This document shows positions 29,968 through 42,755 of a stretch of 64,000 bases of DNA, one piece after another. The position numbers were made by a program, and so were the translations under genes. Below the pieces are notes generated by a model. The model was not told the origin of the DNA. It was given only the letters and a program-made list of their open reading frames with translations, and ran no database searches. Positions within the stretch are counted from its first letter, which is position 1. Every line of letters begins with the position of its first letter. Source of the DNA: Massilia timonae CCUG 45783 (GTDB lineage: Bacteria > Pseudomonadota > Gammaproteobacteria > Burkholderiales > Burkholderiaceae_D); contig NZ_JH992922.1 in the NCBI RefSeq assembly GCF_000315425.1, positions 1,137,922 through 1,201,921 on the forward strand. Reading direction: 5' to 3'.

Positions 29968-30028
29968 GCCGCTGCCGAAGCGGCCATATAAAAAAGAACA
30001 GGGGCAACGCCGGTGGCGTTGCCCCTGT
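29968..30028. terminator. Bidirectional terminator between pckG and uvrA
   Basis: A first stem GGCCGCT/AGCGGCC (29968-29986) is followed by an A/T-rich spacer, and then a 14-15 base stem AACAGGGGCAACGCC/GGCGTTGCCCCTGTT (29997-30029) with a three-base loop. T-rich sequence on both sides makes it usable from either strand. Confidence 0.85.
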
Positions 30029-30052
30029 TTCATTTGGGACGAACCGTGAAGA

Positions 30053-32902
<2,850 letters not shown>

Positions 32903-33259
32903 TAAGTTCGGCAGACTTTCTATCAGTTTTTGCGGGGCCGCAGACGCCAGCAGCGCGGTAAGCGGGCCAATCGGGGAGAACCCGTAAGTGTAGCGCGTTT
33001 TTGTTTCGGCTGTACATTCATCCAGTGGTTGGTGTACAGCGATGGCAGAACAGCACGGGGCCCGGATGCGCTTGCAGCCGGCCGGCGCCGTCCGGGGTAT
33101 GTGGGCGTCTTCAAGGACGCTTCAATGGCAAATCGTTCAGAATCCCAAAATAATTTACGGCGCCCCGCTGTTCCTTCACGCAGGTTTTTTCAGCATCCCG
33201 GCGTCAAGTCTTTGTTGCTCTCAGGTTACAATTTACTTCTTTGGGCGAGGGCTTGTGCA
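32903..33259. other. Intergenic region between uvrA and the split acetyltransferase gene
   Basis: A 357-bp gap without a convincing gene. It contains the probable uvrA LexA box and its promoter on the left. The right part is AT-richer and probably carries the promoter of the acetyltransferase gene, whose AGGG ribosome-binding site is about nine bases before its ATG at 33260. Confidence 0.5.
33010..33025 (-). promoter_or_regulatory. Probable LexA box upstream of uvrA
   Basis: CTGTACATTCATCCAG differs from the CTGT-N8-ACAG consensus by one base in the right half-site (CCAG). From memory it closely resembles the E. coli uvrA operator CTGTATATTCATTCAG. It lies 108-123 bp upstream of the uvrA start. 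Confidence 0.6.
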
Positions 33260-33322
33260 ATGCAGATTTTTACCGAAGACGACTAAAGTGGACCCATCAG
33301 TCAAGACACTCAGCCGGCTAGT

Positions 33323-34285
33323 TTAAGCTGTGTCCATTTCCACTTCAGCAGCTGCCCGGCGCTGCCCCGTTCCGCCGTTTTTCTCCGGCTCTTGGTCCGC
33401 GTCGCCGAACTTGTCGACGATCAACGCACCTCCTCCAACACCGGCACGGTAGACATGATCTGGCGTCTCGTAGCCCAGCGCCTGGTGTGGACGCTCGGCG
33501 TTGTAAAACGCGAAGTACTGTGCCAGGCCGACTGTCAGCTCGGCCATGTTGGCGTAGCCCTTCAGGTACACGTCCTCGTACTTCACGTTGCGCCACAGGC
33601 GCTCGACGAAGATGTTGTCCAGCGCCCGTCCTCGCCCATCCATGCTGATGGCCACGCCTTCGCGCTTGAGCACGCTGGTAAAGGCGTCACTGGTGAACTG
33701 CGAGCCCTGGTCGCTGTTGAATACCTCGGGCTTGCCGTGGTGGCGCAATGCCTCCTCCAGACAGTCCACGCAGAACGACGCGTCCATGCTGTTGCTGATG
33801 CGCCAGGCCAGCACACGACGCGAGTACCAATCGATGACCGCCACCAGGTAGGCAAAGCCGCGCGCCAGCCGAATGTACGTCAGGTCCGTACTCCACACCT
33901 GGTTCGGCCGCGTGACCGCCACCCCGCGCAGCAGATAGGGATAGACCTTGTGCTGCGGGTGCGGCTTGCTCGTGGACGGCCCCGGCGCCATGCCCGCCAA
34001 GCCCATTTCCCGCATCAGGCGCTGCACGCGCTTGCGGTTGACGCGGTGCTCTCGGCCTCGCAGGAAGACCGCCATGCGCCGGCTGCCGTAGAACGGGCGG
34101 CTGGTGTACTCCTCGTCGATCAGGGCGCGCAGCTGGCCGTCCTCCTCCTCGATGCATTCCTGTCGGGCCGCCGCCTCCAGCCGCCGATACACGGTCGAAC
34201 GCGGCACGCCGGCCAGCTCGCACTGCATCGTCAGCGGTATCTTGTCCTCGCGCTCGATCCACCGTGCCCGCTCGGCCGGACTCAT
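33323..34285 (-). CDS. IS3 family transposase, orfB (catalytic)
   Basis: About 320 residues from its own ATG, which overlaps the orfA stop by 4 bp. The DDE integrase core is intact: Asp in WSTDLTYIRL, Asp in VFNSDQGSQFTS and Glu in NIFVERLWRNVKYEDVYL. The N-terminal part is the HTH_21-like REYGSRRM-type region (SRPFYGSRRMAVFL). In IS3 elements the active transposase is an OrfAB fusion made by -1 frameshifting; the overlap contains an A8 run followed by G near 34295-34303, fitting a slippery A-AAA-AAG site, and the orfB frame is open upstream through it. Confidence 0.94.
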   Translation of the reverse strand: MSPAERARWIEREDKIPLTMQCELAGVPRSTVYRRLEAAARQECIEEEDGQLRALIDEEYTSRPFYGSRRMAVFLRGREHRVNRKRVQRLMREMGLAGMAPGPSTSKPHPQHKVYPYLLRGVAVTRPNQVWSTDLTYIRLARGFAYLVAVIDWYSRRVLAWRISNSMDASFCVDCLEEALRHHGKPEVFNSDQGSQFTSDAFTSVLKREGVAISMDGRGRALDNIFVERLWRNVKYEDVYLKGYANMAELTVGLAQYFAFYNAERPHQALGYETPDHVYRAGVGGGALIVDKFGDADQEPEKNGGTGQRRAAAEVEMDTA

Positions 34286-34572
34286 TCCCCAAGCTTTTTT
34301 TTGAGCCAATCCACCTGCATCTTCAGCTTGCCGATCTCGCTGTACAGCTTGTCCTCCGGGCTGCTTTCGTCCACCGGCTTCGGCCCGCGCTTGACGTCGA
34401 ACAGGGCGCCGGCGTTCTCCAGGATCTCCTTCTTCCACTGGCCCACCAGTACTGGATGCACGCCGAATTCCTGCGCAATCTCCGTCACCGTCTTCACCCC
34501 ACGCACCGCTTCCAACCCAACCTTGGCCTTGAACTCGGCGCTGTGCACCCTGCGTTTTTTACCTTCACTCAT
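34282..34572 (-). CDS. IS3 family transposase, orfA (DNA-binding)
   Basis: A 96-residue helix-turn-helix protein (SAEFKAKVGLEAVRGVKTVTEIAQEFGVHPVLVGQWKKEIL) with a leucine-zipper-like C-terminus (KLYSEIGKLKMQVDWLKKKL), as usual for IS3 OrfA. It binds the element ends and, after -1 frameshifting on the A-rich tract near its end, provides the N-terminus of the OrfAB transposase. Confidence 0.94.
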   Translation of the reverse strand: MSEGKKRRVHSAEFKAKVGLEAVRGVKTVTEIAQEFGVHPVLVGQWKKEILENAGALFDVKRGPKPVDESSPEDKLYSEIGKLKMQVDWLKKKLGE

Positions 34573-35509
34573 TCGCTGTCATCCTTTCGCGGACGACAGC
34601 TTAAACCACCGTCTCAGATTCGGGGTCCACTATAGACTTCAGCGGCGAACAGCCGGACCACCCATGGGCGGCGCAATTCACCGTCATGTCGTATGCGAGC
34701 GGCGGCTACACCAGCATCCCGCACGGGTTCTTCCGTAACTGGCTGGACGAAGAAGCCACCCATGGTTATTTCTACATTGGCCGCTGTTCGGGATTGGGCG
34801 TGGGTTCCATCGCCAAGTACGATGCCGGAAAACAGAACCTGGCGGTGGGGCGCTTCGTCGCCGGCGGCTTGCGCCTGCGCTTCCTGTTGAATGGCCAGCA
34901 CGACATGCGGACCATCTCGACTAGTATGTTCTCGGTCCAGGGCATGGGCTTGCGCAATGCGCCGCCGCCGCAATATGCCGATACCGTGATCAAGAACGAC
35001 GTCTGGATCGGCGACGAGACCATGGTGCTGGGCGGCAGTGTGATCGAGAATGGCTGCGTGATCGGCGCCCGTTCCGTCCTGCCGCCCAACTTTCGTTCCG
35101 AGCCGTACGGGATCTATGCCGGCTCGCCGGCGCGCCTGATCCGCTTCCGTTTCTCGGAGAAAGTGCGCGCCGCGCTGGTCGAACTCGCCTGGTGGGACAT
35201 GCCGCTGAGCTGGATCCGCGACAATAACGACGCCTTCCTTCAAGACATGACGCAGGACGAGGATGCGGCGCTGGCCACCATCGCCAAGCTGATCGAGCGC
35301 CGCAAGGCCTACGAGGCCGAGCATGGCCCGCAGACCTGACATTGCGTCCGATTGAGGAAGCTCACCGGCCAGGATTTATCACGTTTTGATGCATTAAAAA
35401 CCACGAACAAATTCTGCTGAACAGGCATAATATCGGGTTGCAGCACACAGTTCCCTGACGCTTAGTCAAGTGCAGAGTCAGGGCTCACAACACCATTCAA
35501 GGAACCATC

Positions 35510-36013
35510 ATGGCATCAGTCAACAAGGTCATCATCGTCGGCAATCTCGGCCGCGATCCCGAAATCCGCTACATGCCGAGCGGCGACGCCATCGCGAACA
35601 TCGCGGTCGCCACTTCCTACCGCTCGAAGGACCGCAATACCGGCGAACAGAAAGAACTGACCGAGTGGCACCGCATCTCCTTCTTCGGCCGCCTGGCCGA
35701 GATCGTGGGCCAGTACCTCAAGAAAGGTTCGTCGGTCTACGTCGAAGGCCGCCTGCAGACCCGCAAGTACACCGACAAGGACGGCATCGAGCGCTACGCC
35801 ACCGACATCATCGCTGAAAACATGCAGATGCTGGGCGGTCGCCAGGGTATGGGCGGCGACAGCATGGGTGGCGGTATGGGCGGCGGCATGGACGACGACT
35901 ACTCGGCCCCGCAGCGTCCGGCTCCGCGCCAGGCGCCACCGGCTCCGGCCGCGCGTCCGCAGCCGAAACCGGCGCCGAACTTCTCGGATATGGATGACGA
36001 TATTCCGTTCTAA
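35510..36013 (+). CDS. ssb: Single-stranded DNA-binding protein
   Basis: A 167-residue SSB essential for replication, repair and recombination. The OB fold occupies residues 1-110 ([61 protein letters not shown]). A Gly/Met-rich then Pro/Ala-rich linker follows, and the C-terminal tip MDDDIPF is the conserved partner-binding peptide. The start is preceded by AAGGA. Its stop codon is immediately followed by a group II intron, which now separates it from its terminator at 40870. Confidence 0.98.
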   Translation: MASVNKVIIVGNLGRDPEIRYMPSGDAIANIAVATSYRSKDRNTGEQKELTEWHRISFFGRLAEIVGQYLKKGSSVYVEGRLQTRKYTDKDGIERYATDIIAENMQMLGGRQGMGGDSMGGGMGGGMDDDYSAPQRPAPRQAPPAPAARPQPKPAPNFSDMDDDIPF

Positions 36014-36654
36014 GTGCGCCGTTTAATCTTATAAATCAAGTACTTACGGCATTTATGCCTGTAGTGTAGCTTACTTGGGAAGCTACTGGCAACCCGTCCC
36101 ACCTTCGTTGGTAACAACTGTAATCCCGAAAGGGAGAGGGGAAAGCAGCATGGCGGGAAAAGGCGGAGACGCGGGGAAAAGACCTACCTTGCTTCCGTCA
36201 TGCCAAGTCCCGTATGGCTAAGCCTGTATTGGTTGAACCATAGTCCTAAGCCGGGTTCGGGATCTCACCGACGCAGGGTCTTTGAAGCGTCGGTTCGGAA
36301 GATAGGCGGGTGATATTAGAACGCCCGCCTACCAAGTTCTTCCGAGGCGCGTACGACGAGTACGTTCACAGGACGAAAGTGGAGCCTAACCGAGACGCAT
36401 CTTGTTTATAAGAGAACTCGGGATACCCTAAGTTGGACGCCTGGAAGATAGGCGGCCCAATATGGGTACGGAGTCCTCGTAGTACCCAAAGTCGGGCTGC
36501 AATGGCACCGGCAGTTCGGACGAACCCGAAGGAACGTATCCGGACCTGATAACCCGCTATAAGTGATCGGCAACGAAAGCGAAAGGTGGCGGTTCAGGGG
36601 GAAGGGGGACAGTCAACAGGTCCCTCGATGAAGACCTGAAAGGGAGGATAGTCA
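36014..36654 (+). ncRNA. Group II intron RNA, domains I to IV (5' part)
   Basis: This 641-nt stretch before the reverse transcriptase is rich in short GA-rich helices (for example the CCCGAAAGGGAG stem and GGCGGAGACGCGGGGAAAAG), as in domain I. EBS1 is at 36316-36323. A strong AGGGAGG ribosome-binding site lies at its end for the intron-encoded protein. Confidence 0.75.
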
Positions 36655-38199
36655 GTGCTGTCCGATCGAACGATTAAGGCCATCGAGGGTGCAGCAAAGG
36701 CTGTACACAACGGTTGTAAGGCAAAGAAGCTACTCAAGATCATGGGGGCTTGTCCTGACCTATGGTTGCGAGCCTACGCCAACATCCATCCCAACAAAGG
36801 CGCGCTAACGCGAGGGGTTGATGACAACACGCTGGACGGCTTTAGCATGGAGAGGGTCAACAACCTGATCCAGTCCATCAAGCACGGAGCGTATAGCCCC
36901 AAACCGGTACGACGTGTTCATATCCCAAAGGACAAGCTCAACCCGAAGGGGAAGACGCGGCCATTGGGCATTCCAACCGGGGACGACAAGCTGGTACAGG
37001 AGGTCATGCGAATGATCTTGGAAGCCCTGTATGAGCCAGTATTCAGCGAAGACTCCCATGGTTTCAGGCCGCGCAGGTCTTGCCACACCGCGTTGGATGG
37101 CATCCGGAGCGGCTGGAAGAGCACGAAGTGGTTTTGCGAAGTAGACATTAAGGGGTACTTCGACAACATCGACCATACGAAGCTGCTCGATATCCTAAGG
37201 AAGCGGATCGAGGACGAGACGTTCCTGTCGTTGCTCGGTAAATTTCTGAAGGCCGGGTATGTGGAGGACTGGCGATGGAGTGCAACCCACAGTGGAACAC
37301 CCCAAGGCGGGATCGTTTCGCCGATTTTGGCAAACATCTACCTGCACGAGCTCGATATCTTCATGCAGGGCCTGAAGGCACAGTTCAATAAGGGACACCG
37401 CCGGAGACCGAACCAGGAATACGCAAGGCTGAAGAACCGTGCCTACCTTAGAAGGAAGCGACTGAGGGCGGCAGACACGCTGGGGGAAGAGGAAGCGAGC
37501 AATCTTCGAGAGAAGATCGCGACTCTGAAGGAGCAGTACCCTGGGAAGCCAAACGGAGACCTGGACCTTGATGCACCAGCGTACCGAAAGCTCGACAACG
37601 AGCTGGCAAAACTGCAGGCGGTGTTGCGGGATAAGGGACCAATTGATGACGAGGAGGTCGGAAGACTGCAATCGGAAATCAAGGTCCTGACCAAGCAGTA
37701 CAATGCAATGCCAGCCAACGACATGCACGATCCGAACTTCCGTAGGCTGCACTATGTTCGGTATGCCGATGATTTTCTCATCGGGGTAACCGGCACCAAG
37801 GACGAAGCCAAAGGGATCATGGCTCACGTGGCCTCATTCATTGAGGGCGAACTGAAGCTTGAAGTCTCGACGGAGAAATCCCGGCTAGGTGCATTCGAGG
37901 ACGGGTGCAAGTTCCTCGGCTATGGGGTCAAAATGCGGAGAGAAGCAAAGCGGATGAAAACTGTGGTTGGCCGAAGAAGCGGACGTGCGATCCACGCCGT
38001 CAAGAGGACAATTACGGGGCACATTCACTTCTCGGTGCCAGAAGAAAAATGTCGTAAGTTTGTACGAAGTCATGGATACGGTGTCTATGACGCTGGGAGG
38101 ACTGGGTTCTGGTGTCAACGGCGATTGAAAACTGATACAGATTTCGTCGTCCCAGCGATTTAAAACTGATACACCGCCGTCGCCGAACACCGTCCGTGT

Positions 38200-40091
<1,892 letters not shown>

Positions 40092-40763
40092 AATGGTGTA
40101 TCAGTTTTCAATCGCTGCCTGTATCAGTTTACAACCGCTGCTGACATCTGGCCGCGTAAATGGATGACGCAATGTTCAGAATACGAAATCGTGACCCAGT
40201 ACAACGCAGAAATGCGTGGCTTTGCGAACTACTACAACAGATGTGCGCGACTCTACCTGAACAAGGTGGAGTGGATATGGCTGAATAGTCTGATCAGGAC
40301 TCTTGGCTGGAAATGGGGCCACATGACCCCCAACGCGGTGTACAGCAGACTGCGCCAGCCCGACGGAACGCATGCACTGGAGTTCGAGGGTAAGGATGGG
40401 AAACCGCGATTACTCAAGATATACAGTCTAACGGACCGCCGCCGCATATCCTACGGCGACAAAGGGCTGGAGAACCCCTATGTGGACATTCAGCCGAAGG
40501 CGGGATGGATGCTTGGGCGGACCGAACTACTGCGTAGGCTGAATGCGCACATTTGTGAATACTGCTGGGACGAGGAGGGGCCGTTCGAGGTTCACCACGT
40601 ACGGAAAATGAAGGACATCGCCGAAGGGAAGAGTATGTGGCAAAAGCTGATGATCGCCCGGCAGCGAAAGACGATGGTGTTGTGTCTACCCTGTCACCAC
40701 AGGCTCCACCAAGGCGCTCTCCCGGACAACCGGTTTTGGAAAAATGTTGATACTGTTGATGGA

Positions 40764-40847
40764 GAGCCGGATGCGTAGAAATGCGCAAGTCCGGTTCGGA
40801 GGGAGGGTAACGGGCGACTCTTGAGCGTCACGTACCCTACCCTACGA
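40764..40847 (+). ncRNA. Group II intron domains V and VI
   Basis: Bases 40764-40797 match the conserved 34-nt domain V hairpin with a GAAA-like tetraloop region and the GAGCCGG/CCGGTTC stem; this is the catalytic core. The following 50 bases (GGAGGGTAACGGGCG to CGTACCCTACCCTAC) pair as domain VI, with the intron end AC. Confidence 0.88.
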
Positions 40848-40869
40848 TTTCCGGTCTGATCGGTACGAC

Positions 40870-40904
40870 AAACCCTGCGAGTGCATCATTCGCAGGGTTT
40901 TTTT
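40870..40904 (+). terminator. ssb terminator, displaced by the intron
   Basis: The stem AAACCCTGCGA/TCGCAGGGTTT is followed by a T run. Joining the exons places it 22 bp after the ssb stop codon, so it is the original ssb terminator, now about 4.9 kb away. Confidence 0.9.
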
Positions 40905-40926
40905 ATAGTGCAGCATATTCAAGACA

Positions 40927-42198
40927 CTAGCGCCGCGCCGCCTTCAGGAACAAGCCATGCGCCGGCGCGAAGTTCGCATGCAGCGGCAAATAAGCCGCGC
41001 CGATGACCTTGGCCGTCATCCCGATCGTCCCCGCCATCACCAGCGGCCGCTCGGTGCCCTGCCAGCTGTAGCGCGTCATCTGCTCCTGCACCGCGGCGAT
41101 CAGGCGTTCGAGCAGGGCGCGGCTGACGGCGCCGTCGACGATCACGCCGTCCAGGTCGAGCAGGCAGGCTGCGCCGGTGACGCCGAAGGTGATCGCATTC
41201 GCGGCTTCCTCGACCCATTGCAGGGTCACCGCTTCCCATGGGCCGCTCAAGAGGCGGTCGTCGCCGAACGCCAGCGGCGCCAATCCGGCCTGCGCAAGCA
41301 TCTCTTCCAGCCGCACCAGCGAGGCCGCCCCGAGCAGTTGCGGCGCCACGCCGCGTTCGTCCGTTCCGGCCAGGCCCAATGGCATCGAACCGATCGCGCC
41401 GGCGTTGCCGAACTGGCCGCTGTGCGGCTCGCCGTCGATCACCAGGCCGCCGCCGACCAGGGTGTCCACGAACACGTACAGATAGCTTTTCAGCTTGCGT
41501 CCGCGGCCGGCCACCAGTTCGGCCACGCAGGCCGCGATCGTGTCCTTGGCGAAGTCCACGCGCAGCGGCGTCATGGCCTGCAGGCGGATGCGCAGGTCGA
41601 CCCGGCGCCAGGCTTCGGCCTGATGCGGCAGCAGGCTTTCCAGGCCGTGCCAGGTGCCCAGCGTGAGCGGGGCGGCCAGGCCGATGCCGGTCAGGCGCGG
41701 GGCCAGCTCCGGGCCGAGGAAGTCGTCCACCTCGCGCAGCCTGGCGTCGATGGCGGCGAACACCTGCTCCACGTCGGGGCTGGCGTAGGGCGTCGACGAC
41801 TGCCAGCGCAGCGCGCCCGTGAAATCGAGCAGGACCACGTCCAGCGCGCGCCTGCCGATCTGGATGCCGATCGAGAACGCGCCTTCCGGATTCAGGGCGA
41901 TCGGCTGCGACGGCTGGCCGACCTTGCCGCGCACGGCGTCGCGCTTGACCACCAGCTGCTCGTCCAGCAGGCGGTTGATGATCACCGAGGCGGTCTGGGT
42001 GCTCAGATTGGTCAGGCGCGCGACTTCGGCCTTGGGCAGGCTGCCATGGGTGCGGATCGCCTGCAGCACGACCCGCTCGTTGAACTCGCGCATGCCGACC
42101 TGGTTCGAGCCGACGGTGCGCAGCAGCGGCATGGTGGCGGGGTCAAAGGCGGGAGGCGGTGCGTTATAGGGCGGCATGGCGCGGCGTTCGATGGGCAA
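40927..42198 (-). CDS. ROK family transcriptional regulator
   Basis: A 423-residue sugar-type regulator. An N-terminal winged helix (NERVVLQAIRTHGSLPKAEVARLTNLSTQTASVIINRLLDEQLV, about 38-85) is followed by a ROK kinase-like domain (SIGIQIGRRALDVVLLDFTG, then YVFVDTLVGGGLVIDGEPHSGQFGNAGAIG). The CxCGxxGC zinc motif expected after the GNAGAIG segment is absent, so ligand binding may differ from NagC/Mlc. An internal ATG seven codons in is an alternative start. It is divergent from the riboswitch-led operon, and its target is not evident; sugar or aldonate genes are the usual targets. Confidence 0.9.
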   Translation of the reverse strand: MPIERRAMPPYNAPPPAFDPATMPLLRTVGSNQVGMREFNERVVLQAIRTHGSLPKAEVARLTNLSTQTASVIINRLLDEQLVVKRDAVRGKVGQPSQPIALNPEGAFSIGIQIGRRALDVVLLDFTGALRWQSSTPYASPDVEQVFAAIDARLREVDDFLGPELAPRLTGIGLAAPLTLGTWHGLESLLPHQAEAWRRVDLRIRLQAMTPLRVDFAKDTIAACVAELVAGRGRKLKSYLYVFVDTLVGGGLVIDGEPHSGQFGNAGAIGSMPLGLAGTDERGVAPQLLGAASLVRLEEMLAQAGLAPLAFGDDRLLSGPWEAVTLQWVEEAANAITFGVTGAACLLDLDGVIVDGAVSRALLERLIAAVQEQMTRYSWQGTERPLVMAGTIGMTAKVIGAAYLPLHANFAPAHGLFLKAARR

Positions 42199-42370
42199 GA
42201 CAGCGGGAGACGGTAAGTATACGTCCTTCCGCTAAATAAACCTATGCGACTTATTTTTCGGGCCGATCGGGCGCTGTTGGTCGCCGCGCTGGGCCGCTTC
42301 GCGCTCGCCCGCCAAAAAATAATGCGGTGACAACTGGTCGAACTTGGCGTTAGAATCGCGCCCAATCAAG

Positions 42371-42600
42371 TGAATGGTGCCTTCCTGCTCGTCTGCAGGG
42401 AGGTGAAACGGGAAGCCGGTGACGTGCGCGATAGCCATCGCGCGCCAGTCCGGCGCAGCCCCCGCTGCTGTAAGCCTGACGACCCCGGTCGAACGCCACT
42501 GTGCCCCGTGCACGGGAAGGCAGGACCGGGGAAGGAAGACGGCGAGCCAGAAGACCGGCCATCCACGATGCATTCGCACGTCCCGGGGTGAGGGCGTGCC
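42371..42600 (+). promoter_or_regulatory. Cobalamin (adenosylcobalamin) riboswitch
   Basis: The conserved blocks are all present in order: GGTGCC start, GAGGTGAAACGGGAAGCCGGTG, GCGCCAGTCCGGCGCAGCCCCCGC followed by GCTGTAAGCC (B12 box region), GCCACTG, GGGAAGGC and GAGCCAGAAGACCGGCC. It lies in the leader of the CobN-like operon, 155-385 bp upstream of its start, so B12 should switch the operon off. Outer limits are approximate. Confidence 0.93.
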
Positions 42601-42755
42601 TGTTGGTTGTCCGCTGTTCCTTCTTTGTCTGCTCGCGTCATTCGCTGCGATCGCTCGCCTGCGCGGCGCGCAAGCGTCCCTGTTCATCGTGGAAGGATGG
42701 CGGCTGCCTGTTGTCGTGCGCGCGTCAAGCGCGCAGCTGAAAGGTCGACGTTCAC

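Larger units (their letters stand above)
33284..34634 (-). mobile_element. IS3-family insertion sequence
   Basis: A 1351-bp element with related ends: TAAAGTGGACCC on the left and TATAGTGGACCC (complement) on the right, plus a shared subterminal TTTAAGCTGT. A 3-bp target duplication GAC lies at 33281-33283 and 34635-34637, as expected for IS3. If the ends are instead taken at TGGACCC, the duplication would not match. It carries orfA and orfB and has inserted into an acetyltransferase gene near its start. Confidence 0.9.
33260..35339 (+). pseudogene. CatB-related O-acetyltransferase gene split by an IS3-family element
   Basis: The 5' piece (33260-33283) encodes MQIFTEDD and the 3' piece (34638-35339) continues FSGEQPDHPW in the same frame once the IS and one GAC duplication are removed, giving a 241-residue protein. 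It has left-handed beta-helix hexapeptide repeats (VWIGDETMVLGGSVIENGCV, IGARSVLP) and the ending PYGIYAGSPARLIRFRF typical of CatB/Vat-type xenobiotic acetyltransferases, with a histidine in LNGQHDMRTIS that fits the catalytic position. The remaining open stretch from 34686 lacks the first 27 residues and probably is not functional. Substrate unknown. Confidence 0.88.

Noticed and set aside
34686-35339. An intact acetyltransferase gene starting at MSYASGG
   Set aside because: The conserved sequence continues upstream to the IS boundary and the missing start is found on the other side of the IS, so this is the 3' part of a split gene.
38113-38163. A natural C-terminus for the intron reverse transcriptase
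   Set aside because: These last codons are read from the IS21 terminal repeat, and the maturase and HNH parts continue beyond the element.
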